From contig CAWKLQ010000008.1 in NCBI GenBank assembly GCA_963850525.1, positions 1 to 64,000 on the forward strand: a stretch of 64,000 nt of DNA, read 5' to 3'. Position numbers and translations under genes: made by a program. Numbering within the stretch: the stretch's first letter is position 1; every line of letters begins with the position of its first letter. The DNA comes from JAEMQF01 sp963850525. GTDB taxonomy: Bacteria > Pseudomonadota > Gammaproteobacteria > Burkholderiales > Burkholderiaceae_C. Below are positions 6,973 to 15,173 of the stretch, piece by piece. The notes under the pieces were generated by a model. That model was not told the origin of the DNA. It did no database searches and saw nothing but the letters and a program-made list of their open reading frames with translations.

Positions 6973-7509
6973 ATGCCGCGCGTAATCCTCACCGGCGGGC
7001 CTGGCGCCGGAAAGACAACACTGCTGAGGGAGTTCGCCGCCTTGGGCTACACCACCGTCGATGAATCTGCCCGAGCTATCATCTCTGAGCGAATTGCTGC
7101 AGACCTCGCGCCACGGCCCTCGCCAAGGGAATTCGCAAGAGAGATACTACGTCGCGATATAGCGAAGTACGAGGCCGTAAGGGAGTCAGCCGGTTGGGTC
7201 TTCTTTGATCGGGGCGTAGTCGAGGCCGTGGCTATGGTCAACGAAACTGAGCCAATGTCAGCATCTCACCTCGCGGCAAACTTGAAGTCCTACGCCGTGC
7301 ATCCCCTGGTGTTCGTCCTTCCACCTTGGCCCGAAATCTACACAACGGATCAGGAACGCGATCATGACTTTGAACACTCTGTCGCTGTTCACGGTAGCAT
7401 TGTCGCGTGGTATTCGGCCTGCGGATACGAACTGCACGAGGTACCTCGTCTGCCAGTCGCCCAACGAGCGGCGCATGTCATTCATGTACTCTCCACCAAC
7501 GACGCCTAA
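6973..7509 (+). CDS. AAA_28-type P-loop ATPase/kinase (cassette gene)
   Basis: 178 residues from ATG 6973. A P-loop lies at residues 8-16 (GGPGAGKTT). It is followed by YTTVDESARAIISE and FFDRGVVEAVAMV, the Walker-B-like DRG region of the AAA_28/NadR-type nucleotide kinase group. The C-terminus contains PPWPEIYTTDQERDHDFEHSV, a lid-like segment typical of this family. Probable small-molecule or nucleoside kinase; the substrate is not deducible. The stop TAA is part of the attC 7 left core, after which an IS1111 copy is inserted. Similar single-domain kinases are frequent integron passengers. Confidence 0.84.
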   Translation: MPRVILTGGPGAGKTTLLREFAALGYTTVDESARAIISERIAADLAPRPSPREFAREILRRDIAKYEAVRESAGWVFFDRGVVEAVAMVNETEPMSASHLAANLKSYAVHPLVFVLPPWPEIYTTDQERDHDFEHSVAVHGSIVAWYSACGYELHEVPRLPVAQRAAHVIHVLSTNDA

Positions 7510-7514
7510 CCTTT
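7504..7514 (+). repeat. attC site 7, left part (split by IS1111 and IS3)
   Basis: GCCTAACCTTT, the left 11 bp. The middle lies at 9312-9330 and the right part at 10707-10751. Confidence 0.82.
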
Positions 7515-8021
7515 TACAGGGACTTCCCAACAAGTCAAGCAGACAGCGGTTTGGTTTTGGTATTCGGTGTTCCGGTATTCGCGCATTCGTTTCAGGCCGA
7601 CCGTGTCAAGGCTGGCCGCAGGCCACCCGAAGGGCTTGGCCTTGATGCGGGCGGCCTGAAACCCACACTGGAGCGATGCTTGTCGGCCAAGACACTTGGC
7701 CGACAAGCCATGACAGACTTCTTCATTGCTTCGTGTGTGTGTGGCGCAAGGTGAATCGGATGCAGGCGGGCCGAAGGGCTGCGACAAAGGTGCAGACTGC
7801 TTCTCTACAGACGGCCTTGTTGCACGGGCACTGTGGCCTTGTGTGCGGACCCAGATGCGAACCGCTCAGCGGGGCTCCATTCCGATCGCGTGGACATCGA
7901 ACGATTCGAGCCACGAATGGTTAGTCGAGCTTGCCCGCTGCCGGTCTGACCTGTCATATGCGTCTTCTGACTGATGCCTGCTGCGTGATGGAAACTGTGT
8001 TGCGGCGCTTGCAGCCCGCGG
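7515..8021 (-). ncRNA. Noncoding end of IS1111 copy 2, candidate guide RNA region
   Basis: Same organisation as copy 1. The CTAACCATTCGT guide-like stretch is at 7913-7924 (minus strand) and the perfect 13-bp hairpin at 7679-7707. The outer stem arm GTTTCAGGCCG pairs exactly with CGGCCTGAAAC here, whereas copy 1 has a mismatch in that arm. Confidence 0.45.
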
Positions 8022-9212
8022 CTATGCGGCAGCCGCGCCGCTGACATTGCGCGTAGGCGCGGGCACCGGCACCGGCACCGGCGCCGGAACCGAGGCCGGC
8101 GCCGTTGCCGCCACCGCCGGCGGTCTGCTCACATGGTGCGCGTCGAACGCCTCGCCCTTGGTCATCACCGCCCACAGGATGCGTGCATTCTTGTTGGCCA
8201 GCGCCACCGCCGCCTTTTGCCAGCCGGCTCGCTCGCGCAGCGCCGTGACCCAGCGCGAGATCGGGTCGCTGCGCTTGTGCGCGGTCATGACCGCCGACTT
8301 GGCTCCCTGGATCAGCAGGCTGCGCAAGTACGTGTCGCCCCGCTTGGTGATGCCACCCAGGTTGTTCTTGCCGCCCGAGGAGTGCTGGCGCGGCACCAGG
8401 CCGATCCAGGCGCCGAACTGCGCGCCGTGCCGGAACTGCTTGAACTCGCCCACCGTGGCCAGCGCGGCCGAAGCCGTCACGGGGCCGATCCCCATCAGGG
8501 TGGCAGCCTTCTTCACCTCGGCGTTGTCCTTGGCATGCGTGGCGATGCGCGCGTCGCACCACTCGATATGGGCATCCAACTCACGCCATTGCGCTTGCGC
8601 TTGTTGCACGACCCGGCGCGCCAGCGCGTTCATCTCGTTGCTCGCATCCTCGATCACGTCGGCCAGAACGGCCTGCAGCGCCGCCGGGCTTTGCGCGAAG
8701 ACCAGGCCGAACTCGGCCAGCAGCCCGCGGATGCGGTTGATGCACGCGGTGCGCTCGGCCTTGAACCCCTCGCGCAGCCGGTGCACGCACAGCATGCTTT
8801 GCTGCTCGATGCTCTTGGCCGGCACGAAGTGCATCTGCGGGCGCGACGCGGCCTCGCAGATGGCCGCGGCATCGTTGGCGTCGTTTTTGCCGCTGGCGCC
8901 TTGTTTGCGATACGGGCTGACGAGTTGCGCGGCGATGATGCGTGCGTCAAGACCGAGCGCGATGAGCTTGCGCGCCCAGTGGTGCGCACTGGAGCTGCTC
9001 TCCATGGCCACGATGCACCCGGCGGGCAATTGCGCGCACCAGGCCAGAAATTTGTCGCGCGCCAGTGCGCGGCTGACGAGCACCCGCCCCGCGGCGTCCA
9101 CGGCATGAACCTGGATCACGCGCTTGGCCAGATCGGCCCCGACGCGAACGGCTCGACCTCGCGATTCACGTTGCGCTTCACGCTGCACCCCAACTCGTGT
9201 AATCTGCTCCAC
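8022..9212 (-). CDS. IS110-family (IS1111 group) transposase, copy 2
   Basis: 396 residues, identical in sequence to the copy at 3271-4461: DEDD N-terminal domain, Transposase_20 C-terminal domain and the Ala/Pro-rich tail. The intact frame in both copies suggests both elements are recent and potentially active. Confidence 0.93.
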   Translation of the reverse strand: MEQITRVGVQREAQRESRGRAVRVGADLAKRVIQVHAVDAAGRVLVSRALARDKFLAWCAQLPAGCIVAMESSSSAHHWARKLIALGLDARIIAAQLVSPYRKQGASGKNDANDAAAICEAASRPQMHFVPAKSIEQQSMLCVHRLREGFKAERTACINRIRGLLAEFGLVFAQSPAALQAVLADVIEDASNEMNALARRVVQQAQAQWRELDAHIEWCDARIATHAKDNAEVKKAATLMGIGPVTASAALATVGEFKQFRHGAQFGAWIGLVPRQHSSGGKNNLGGITKRGDTYLRSLLIQGAKSAVMTAHKRSDPISRWVTALRERAGWQKAAVALANKNARILWAVMTKGEAFDAHHVSRPPAVAATAPASVPAPVPVPVPAPTRNVSGAAAA

Positions 9213-9311
9213 GGACTTCCCCTTTCATAGGCTTGAGATTGACGACTTCAATCACCACCAATCTTGGCGCATCGACGCCGTTGCCCGAAGGTGGGAAGTC
9301 CCTTCGCATTC

Positions 9312-9330
9312 CGGTCAAGCCGACGCACTC
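9312..9330 (+). repeat. attC site 7, middle part with CTC target duplication
   Basis: CGGTCAAGCCGACGCACTC lies between the IS1111 end and the IS3 start. The last three bases CTC are repeated at 10707-10709 and are the IS3 target-site duplication. Confidence 0.82.
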
Positions 9331-9392
9331 TGAACTGGTCCCCCAAAACTGGACGCCACGAAGTCTGTTAGTTTTGACTTCTTGGAGGACAT

Positions 9393-9695
9393 ATGAAAGC
9401 AGGATCAGATCGGAAGTACACGGCTGAATTTCGGGACGCAGCTGTCAAGCAAGTGATTCAAGGTGGGCGTGGCATGGCGGCGGTTGCGCGCTCGCTGGAG
9501 ATGTCGAACAAGACGCTGGCCAACTGGGTGTACCTGGCACGCAAAGGGCAGGCGCTGGTCAAGCGTGTGCCCGTGCAGCCGGTGTCGGACCTGGAGGCCG
9601 AACTGAGCCGCTTGAGGCAGGAGAACACCCGGTTGAGGGTGGAGAAGGAAATCCTAAAAAAAGCGGCAGCGTACTTTGCGAGGGAGTCGATGTGA
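9393..9695 (+). CDS. IS3-family transposase OrfA
   Basis: 100 residues from ATG 9393, with a strong GGAGG site. HTH_Tnp_1 domain: YTAEFRDAAVKQVIQGGRG, then MSNKTLANWVYLAR. A leucine-zipper-like C-terminus follows (LEAELSRLRQENTRLRVEKE) and mediates multimerisation in this family. Near its 3' end an A7 run (9656-9662) is a likely -1 frameshift site; the downstream OrfB frame is open from that point, so an OrfAB fusion transposase can be made. Confidence 0.93.
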   Translation: MKAGSDRKYTAEFRDAAVKQVIQGGRGMAAVARSLEMSNKTLANWVYLARKGQALVKRVPVQPVSDLEAELSRLRQENTRLRVEKEILKKAAAYFARESM

Positions 9696-10588
9696 AGTAC
9701 GCGTGGATTGAGAAGCATCGACAGGAATACGCCACGACGATGATGTGCGAGCTGCTGAGCGTATCGCGCAGCGGGCTGAACGCGGCGCGAGGGCGCGAGC
9801 CATCGAAACGCGCGTGCGAAGACAAGCAGTTGGTCGAACAGATTCGCCACGGCCAGCGCAAGCATCGCGGGCGCTACGGGCGCCGACGCATGACGCCCGA
9901 GATCGGCCAGGCGCTGGGCCGCACGATCAACCATAAGCGTGTCGGGCGCCTGATGCGCGAGCACGGGCTGCAAAGCCACAAGCGGCGGCGCTTTCGGGTG
10001 GTGACGACCGACTCCAAGCACACCCACGCGGTGGCGCCCAACGTGCTGCAGCGCGACTTCCAAGCGGCCGCGCCGAACCAGAAATGGTTGGCCGACATGA
10101 CCTACGTGCCCACCGACGAAGGCTGGCTGTACGTGGCGCTGGTACTGGACCTGTACGCACGCAAGCTGGTGGGCTGGGCGATGAGTGAGACGATGCCGCA
10201 GGAGCTGACGCTGTGCGCGCTTGACGTTGCGCTGGGCTGGCGCCACCCCGGCGCTGGCCTGGTGCACCACTCGGACCGGGGCTCGCAATACGCGGCCAAC
10301 GACTACCGCGCCAAGCTCGAGGCGCTGGGCATCACGGTGTCGATGAGTCGCAAGGGAGACTGCTGGGACAACGCGCCGATGGAATCGGTGAACGGCACGT
10401 TGAAAGTCGAGTGCGTGCACGACGAGCATTTCGAGACTCGCGAGCAGGCAAGGCAAGCAATTGTCGAGTACATCGGTTACTACAATACCGAGCGCCGCCA
10501 TTCTGCGTTGGGCTACATCACCCCGGCAGAATTCGAGCGGCGCTGGCGCGCCGAGTCAGCTTCAAAGACAAGGGCGTTGCAGCAATGA
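9692..10588 (+). CDS. IS3-family transposase OrfB (DDE)
   Basis: 298 residues from a GTG overlapping the OrfA stop (ATGTGA). HTH_21 region: MMCELLSVSRSGLNAAR, then GRYGRRRMTPEIGQALGRTIN. The rve catalytic core has the acids in WLADMTYVPTDEGWLYVA, LVHHSDRGSQYAAND and NAPMESVNGTLKVE. Length is normal for the family and no lesion is seen, so the element should be competent if the OrfAB fusion is made by frameshifting. Confidence 0.93.
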   Translation: MKYAWIEKHRQEYATTMMCELLSVSRSGLNAARGREPSKRACEDKQLVEQIRHGQRKHRGRYGRRRMTPEIGQALGRTINHKRVGRLMREHGLQSHKRRRFRVVTTDSKHTHAVAPNVLQRDFQAAAPNQKWLADMTYVPTDEGWLYVALVLDLYARKLVGWAMSETMPQELTLCALDVALGWRHPGAGLVHHSDRGSQYAANDYRAKLEALGITVSMSRKGDCWDNAPMESVNGTLKVECVHDEHFETREQARQAIVEYIGYYNTERRHSALGYITPAEFERRWRAESASKTRALQQ

Positions 10589-10706
10589 GCGGGCACCGCG
10601 TTACCCACCGCCGGCCGGTCCGGTTCGTATCGCAAGCGACCGAACCGGCCGTCCGTGGATAACGCTCATCGTGCTTCGTGGCGTCCAATGAACGGGGACC
10701 GGTTCA

Positions 10707-10751
10707 CTCCGGCCTGCGGCCTCCGCGCGCGGCTTACCTCATACGTTCGGC
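10707..10751 (+). repeat. attC site 7, right part
   Basis: CTCCGGCCTGCGGCCTCC through right core GTTCGGC (10745-10751; C at the fourth base is non-canonical). The start of this cassette, GTTCGGCCCCAC, is an exact reverse complement of the attC 8 arm GTGGGGCCGAAC. Confidence 0.82.
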
Positions 10752-10779
10752 CCCACAAACCCCGCTTTGGCGCACACGT

Positions 10780-10808
10780 TTGACGCGCGCCTTTCTTGTA
10801 GCTACACT
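10780..10808 (+). promoter_or_regulatory. Cassette-borne sigma-70 promoter of brnTA
   Basis: TTGACG (10780-10785), 17-bp spacer, TACACT (10803-10808): a near-consensus promoter inside the cassette. Expected transcription start is about 10815, at or next to the brnT start codon (10814), so the mRNA would be leaderless or nearly so. Confidence 0.7.
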
Positions 10809-10813
10809 ATTGC

Positions 10814-11083
10814 ATGCGAATCGAGTTTGACGCAGCGAAGGACAAGGCGAACCGCGCAACCCACGGCATTTCGCTTTCCGTCGCCGAAAGGCTTGATTGG
10901 GACGCCGCGTTGGTCTGGGTCGATGACCGTTTCGAGTACGACGAGCTGAGAATGATCGCACTTGCCCCGGAAACAGCGACTCTGTACTACGTGGCCTTTG
11001 TTGAACGTGGCAGCGTACGAAGAATCATCAGTCTTCGCCGTGCCACCCGCCGCGAGGTGAAGCACTATGTCGAGAACTTCTAA
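10814..11083 (+). CDS. brnT: BrnT family type II toxin (cassette gene)
   Basis: 89 residues from ATG 10814. BrnT domain: IEFDAAKDKANRATHGISL, DDRFEYDELRMIALA, and the C-terminal RIISLRRATRREVKHYVENF typical of this RelE-fold ribonuclease toxin family. It overlaps brnA by 17 bp, the usual order toxin then antitoxin. A strong promoter lies immediately upstream within the cassette, as expected for a toxin-antitoxin cassette that does not depend on an integron promoter. In the family, BrnA represses this promoter. Confidence 0.9.
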   Translation: MRIEFDAAKDKANRATHGISLSVAERLDWDAALVWVDDRFEYDELRMIALAPETATLYYVAFVERGSVRRIISLRRATRREVKHYVENF

Positions 11084-11366
11084 GCGCCCAGTCATTGCCA
11101 TGCCTACCGTGGAGGAGAACAAGCGCATCGTCGCCGCGGCAAAGGCTGACCCTGATGCCCAGCCCCTTACGCCTAAGCAACTCAAGGCAATGGTTCCTCT
11201 GCATACTCTTCGCGGCCGTCCGAAATCAGCCAATCCAAAGCAATTGGTCTCCGTCCGGTACAGCCCGGAGGTTCTCGCATTCTTCAAAGCAACTGGCGAG
11301 GGGTGGCAAACGCGCATGGATGGAGTCCTACGTCAGTACGTGTCGCGTCGCTCGCGCCAGGCGTAA
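11067..11366 (+). CDS. brnA: BrnA family antitoxin (cassette gene)
   Basis: 99 residues. DUF4415/BrnA: an N-terminal toxin-binding region (PTVEENKRIVAAAKADPDAQ) followed by a ribbon-helix-helix-like C-terminus (RGRPKSANPKQLVSVRYSPEVLAFF, then GWQTRMDGVLRQYV). BrnA dimers bind DNA and autoregulate the operon together with BrnT. The stop is 6 bp before attC 8. Toxin-antitoxin cassettes are thought to stabilise cassette arrays; here the pair is the last complete cassette before the IS30 remnant. Confidence 0.9.
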   Translation: MSRTSKRPVIAMPTVEENKRIVAAAKADPDAQPLTPKQLKAMVPLHTLRGRPKSANPKQLVSVRYSPEVLAFFKATGEGWQTRMDGVLRQYVSRRSRQA

Positions 11367-11372
11367 AGTGGG

Positions 11373-11444
11373 GCCGAACCCTTCGGTCAAGCCGACGCGC
11401 TCCGGGCTGCGCCCTCCGCGCGCGGCTTACCTCAACCGTTAGGG
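11373..11444 (+). repeat. attC site 8 (intact, 72 bp)
   Basis: Left core GCCGAAC and right core GTTAGGG (11438-11444), both one base off consensus, with an otherwise conserved family stem. Only ~15 bp of the next cassette remain before the IS30 element. Confidence 0.85.
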
Positions 11445-11460
11445 CGCTTCCCGGTCTCAG

Positions 11461-12168
11461 AAATGAAGTGCAACACTGCCGCTTTCAAGGGGTGTTGCAC
11501 CTATGGGAATCAAGTACTCACAGCTCGATCTGCACGCTCGGATCATCATCGAGTATCTGCTCGAGCAAGACCTCTGTCCGGCTCGCATCGCTTGCCACAT
11601 CGGAACTGACCGATCCACCGTTTGCCGCGAGCTGCGCCGGGGCTGGCACATGGCGGCCTTGGGTCGCTACACGGCCGCGCAGGGCCAGTTCGTTCACGAC
11701 CAGCATCGTCGCAACGCAGGCCTGGCGCGACGCAAACTCGGGCCTGATCTGTCCTCCCCCGCCTGGCGGCCCATCCGCACCGCGCTGCGTGCGGGCTGGT
11801 CCCCACAACAGTATTGCGGCCGCATGCGGCTGATCGACTCGCTGCTGTGCCTCGCCCCCGCACGCACCTCCCTCTGCCACGAGACGCTCTACAAGGCCAT
11901 CTTCAACCTGCCCAAGAGCCAGGCTCGGCGTGAGATGACCCAGCTGCTGCGCCAAAGCCCCGGTGGCAGGCGGCGGCGCCGGCGGCGCGATCGTCGCTCG
12001 CGCTTCACCGGCATCCAGAACATGACCCCCATCGAGCAGCGCCCCGCCGAGATCGAGCTGCGTATGGAGCTCGGCCACTGGGAGGGCGACCTGATCAAGG
12101 GCGCCCACGGCCAGTCGTGTATTGCCACTCTGGTGGAGCGCGCCTCCCGTCTGACCTTGCTCGTGCCA
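11461..12168 (+). mobile_element. Truncated IS30-family element at array/chromosome boundary
   Basis: The left end includes TGAAGTGCAACAC with an inverted GTGTTGCAC at 11492-11500, next to the transposase start. The right end is missing: recognisable transposase sequence stops near 12168 and is followed directly by the sequence downstream of a hydroxy-acid dehydrogenase gene. The right inverted repeat is not seen. The element marks the edge of the cassette array. Confidence 0.72.
11503..12168 (+). pseudogene. IS30-family transposase, 3'-truncated
   Basis: Starts at ATG 11503. N-terminal HTH: YSQLDLHARIIIEYLLEQ, then ACHIGTDRSTVCRELRRG. The middle region contains CHETLYKAIFNLPK and an Arg-rich linker (RRRRRRRDRRSR). 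The first catalytic Asp region is present (LGHWEGDLIKGAHGQSCIATLVERASR). The second Asp and Glu of the DDE triad are missing because homology ends after LTLLVP. The open frame continues to 12435 over unrelated sequence antisense to the dehydrogenase gene. Inactive. Confidence 0.82.
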
Positions 12169-12211
12169 ACGGCCCCGCCCGCCGGGCTTGCCGTGCCTCG
12201 GCCCGCCCATT

Positions 12212-13471
12212 TCACTCGTGCGGTTGGAGTATGCCGCCAGCAGGTGATCCCAAGAAAGCGTCCCCCACTGCCTCGCCACTCCAAAACGGCGCCCGCACAT
12301 CCCGCACATGGTGCGGCCCCACGTCCGCGCAGCGGTTCACGCCGAGCAGCGCCATGTCGCGGTCGACCTCGTCGGCGAGCAACGAAATCGCGTGCGCTAC
12401 ACCTTCCTCGCCAGCCACCGCCGCAGCAAAATTGAACGGCCGCCCGACAAAGACGAAGCGCGCGCCCAGCGCCAGCGCCTTCAGCACGTCGCTGCCGCGG
12501 CGAATGCCGCCGTCCACCAGCACCGGCATGTCGCCTGCGCGCGCCACGATCTCGGACAAGACGCGCAGCGCGGCGATCGCGCCGTCGAGCTGGCGCCCGC
12601 CGTGGTTGGAGAGGATGAGCGCGTCCACGCCGTGCTTGCGTGCGAGCTGCGCGTCGGCAGGGTTGAGGATGCCCTTCACCACCAGCGGGCCCTTCCACAT
12701 CTTGCGGATTGAGGCGACGTGGCCCCAGTCGAAATGGTCACGCTTGGAAAAGTCGCGCAGCACGGTGGCCGAGAGAATCGGCGCGCCGCGCTCGGCGAAT
12801 GCGTTCTCGAAGTGCGGCATGCCGTGGCGCAGCAGCGTGGGGAGCACAGTCTTGGCGAGCCAGCCCGGGCGCACCAGGCCGTCGAAGGCGAGCCGCAAGC
12901 TGGGTATGAGCGGCGTCGAAAACCCGGCGCGAACGTTGTTCTCGCGATTTCCTCCCACGGGGCAGTCCACGGTGAGCATCAGCGTCTTGATTCCCGCCGC
13001 AGCGACCCGCTCCAGCAGCGCGTTGATGCGTTGCGGCTCGCCAGGCAGGTAGGCCTGGAACCAGCTCGACGGCGCGGCCTCGACGATCTCCTCCAAGCGT
13101 GCCAGCGCCGCGCCGCTGATCACGGTGGGAATGTTCGCCGCATGCGCTGCGCGCGCGATCACCACGTCGCCGCGGTAGGTGCTCAGCGCCAGCATGCCCA
13201 TCGGCGCGACGCCGAAGGGCGCGGCGTATTCATGGCCGAGCAGCGCCGTGCGCTGGCTGCGCTGCGACACGTTGCGCAGCACCTGCGGCACGAGCGCAAG
13301 CTCGCGAAACGCCTGGAGGTTGTCGTCGAACGCGAGGTTCTGCTCGGCGCCGCCCGCCACGTAGGCAAACACCGGCCGCGGCAGCACGCGGCGTGCGGCG
13401 TGCTCGAAATCGTCGAGCGACAGCATGGGGGCGAGCTTGCGATTGGACGCAGTCGGCGCAGGGTTACTCAT
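12212..13471 (-). CDS. lldD: FMN-dependent alpha-hydroxy-acid (L-lactate type) dehydrogenase
   Basis: 419 residues from ATG 13471; an upstream extension to 13597 is open but has no homology-like content. FMN-binding TIM barrel: FAYVAGGAEQNLAFDDN, GVAPMGMLALSTYRGD and TVDCPVGGNRE. The catalytic His is in LILSNHGGRQLDGA, and the FMN phosphate loop is VDGGIRRGSDVLKALALGA. The family oxidises L-lactate, glycolate or mandelate at the membrane or in the cytosol. The last ~25 residues (APFWSGEAVGDAFLGSPAGG) are longer than usual and may reflect a changed 3' end next to the truncated IS30. It is divergent from the ABC transporter operon, 59 bp apart. Confidence 0.86.
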   Translation of the reverse strand: MSNPAPTASNRKLAPMLSLDDFEHAARRVLPRPVFAYVAGGAEQNLAFDDNLQAFRELALVPQVLRNVSQRSQRTALLGHEYAAPFGVAPMGMLALSTYRGDVVIARAAHAANIPTVISGAALARLEEIVEAAPSSWFQAYLPGEPQRINALLERVAAAGIKTLMLTVDCPVGGNRENNVRAGFSTPLIPSLRLAFDGLVRPGWLAKTVLPTLLRHGMPHFENAFAERGAPILSATVLRDFSKRDHFDWGHVASIRKMWKGPLVVKGILNPADAQLARKHGVDALILSNHGGRQLDGAIAALRVLSEIVARAGDMPVLVDGGIRRGSDVLKALALGARFVFVGRPFNFAAAVAGEEGVAHAISLLADEVDRDMALLGVNRCADVGPHHVRDVRAPFWSGEAVGDAFLGSPAGGILQPHE

Positions 13472-13530
13472 GAATGACTCGATCCGCCGGGCAGTGAATA
13501 ATCGGGCGACGATACCCGAGGAGACGAGGA

Positions 13531-15139
13531 ATGTCCGGTTTGAATTCTCTTGCGCGCGCCCTGGCCCTGTTCGCCGCAGCGCTGCTTGCCGCGCCACCCG
13601 CGATGGCGCAGGCCACCCCGCAAAAAGGCGGAACGCTTGTCATCGTGGTCCAGCCCGAGCCGCCCACGCTCGCTGCGTACCAAAGCACCGCCGGCCCGGT
13701 GGGCCAGGTCACGACCAAAGTCTTCGAAGGCTTGCTCGAATACGACTTCGACTTGAAACCCCAGCCGGGCCTGGCCAAGTCGTGGAGCGTCAGCGCGGAC
13801 GCCAAGACCGTCACCTTCAATCTGCAAGAAGGCGTGAAGTTCCACGACGGCAAGCCTTTCACGAGCGCCGACGTGCAGTTCAGCGTCATGGAAGTGCTGA
13901 AAAAAGTGCACCCGCGCGGCCAGAGTACGTTTCGCGCAGTCACCGCGGTCGACACGCCCAATGCACTGACCGCCGTGTTCCGCCTCAGCGAGCCGGCGCC
14001 TTACATGATGATGGCGCTGTCGTCGTACGAGTCGCCCATCGTCCCCAAGCACATCTACGGCGAAGGCGACATCAAGGCGCATCCGTCGGCGAACACGCCC
14101 GTGGGCACGGGCCCGTTCAAGTTCGGTGAATGGCAAAAGGGTCAGTTCATGCGCTTCGACCGCAACCCGGACTACCGCAAGCCCGGGCTGCCGCACCTGG
14201 ACCGCATCGTCGCGCGCTTCATCGCCGACGGCGGCACGCGCTCGGCGACGCTGGAAACCCAAGAAGCGCACATGGCCGGCTTCGGCGCGATCCCGCCGGT
14301 GGACGTGAAACGCCTGCAAGCGCTGCCGCACATCGAAGCCACGTTCAAGGGCTACGAGATGCAGGCGCCTATCGTGCAGCTCGACTTCAACACGAGCAAG
14401 CCGCCGTTCGACAACGTGAAAGTGCGCCAGGCGGTGGCGTACGCGATCGACCGCAAGTTCGTCATCGACAACGTCTGGTTCGGCTTCGGCCGCCCGGCCA
14501 CCGGGCCCGATCAACTCCAACTTCAAGGCGAACGGCCTGTTCACGCCCGACACGAAGAACTACAACGTTGCCAACGGCATCGAACTCGCCAACAAGCTGC
14601 TGGACGAAGCCGGCAAGCCGCGCGGTGCCGACGGCACGCGCTTCGAGATCGTCCACGACATCACGCCCTACGGCGAAGAGTGGCGGCGTTTTGGCGAATA
14701 CACGCAGCAGCAGCTCGGCAAGCTCGGCATCAAGGTGACGCTGCGTTATGAAGACGTGCCGACCTGGCTGCGCCGCGTCTACACCAACTACGACTTCCAG
14801 CTCACCAACAACTGGATCCAGACGCTCGCCGACCCGGTGATCGGCGTGCACCGCCTGTACCACTCGGCGTCGATCAAACCCGGCACCGTGTTCGTCAACG
14901 ACTCGCGCTGGAGCACGAAGGAAACCGACGACCTGATGGACAAGGCCGCCGTCGAAGCCGACCCGAAGAAGCGCGCCGCGCTCTATCACGACATGCAAAA
15001 GCGCGTCGCAGAGGCGAGCCCGCTGGTGTGGGTGCACGAACTCAACTTCGTGACGGTCTACAACAAAAAGGTCAACAACTTCCCGCTCAGCCCGCTCGGA
15101 ATCTACTCGTCGTTCGATCAGGTCTGGCTGGCGAAGTAG
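13531..15139 (+). pseudogene. Peptide/opine-type ABC transporter substrate-binding protein (SBP_bac_5), frameshifted
   Basis: ATG 13531, with a Sec signal peptide (LARALALFAAALLAAPPAMAQA). SBP family 5 hallmarks follow: KGGTLVIVVQPEPPTL, VFEGLLEYDFDLKPQPGLAKSW, VKFHDGKPFTSADVQFS and NTPVGTGPFKFGEW. At 14506-14508 the frame changes. Removing one C of CCC joins RPATGP to INSNFKANGLFTPDTKNYN, and the protein runs on to IYSSFDQVWLAK at 15139, about 536 residues in total. The periplasmic domain would bind oligopeptides or related cations for the downstream permeases. The indel is either real decay or a sequence error; neighbouring genes carry similar ones. Confidence 0.85.
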
Positions 15140-15173
15140 TCGAGCAGACACGCCCGCACGGCCCGAGACTGCG

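Larger units (their letters stand above)
7515..9311 (-). mobile_element. IS1111-type element, copy 2, inserted in attC 7
   Basis: 1797 bp, offset exactly 4751 bp from copy 1, with the same subterminal inverted repeats and the same position within an attC (after AACCTTT, before CGGTCAAG). Differences from copy 1 that I can find are 7596 (G for A), 7600 (A for G) and 7601 (C for T). All fall in one predicted stem arm of the noncoding end. The orientation relative to the attC is the same. Confidence 0.9.
9331..10706 (+). mobile_element. IS3-family element nested in attC 7
   Basis: 1376 bp. The left end TGAACTGGTCCCCC and the reverse complement of the right end (TGAACCGGTCCCCG) form the terminal inverted repeat. 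A 3-bp duplication CTC flanks it (9328-9330, 10707-10709), normal for several IS3 subgroups. It has two overlapping ORFs with a frameshift window, both intact. Because it sits within the attC remnant to the right of IS1111 copy 2, removing both elements and one CTC restores a complete 72-bp attC. Confidence 0.92.

Noticed and set aside
13472..13597. 42-codon N-terminal extension of the hydroxy-acid dehydrogenase
   Set aside because: Overlaps the divergent promoter gap and the binding-protein start; family proteins begin near MSLDDFE-like sequence.
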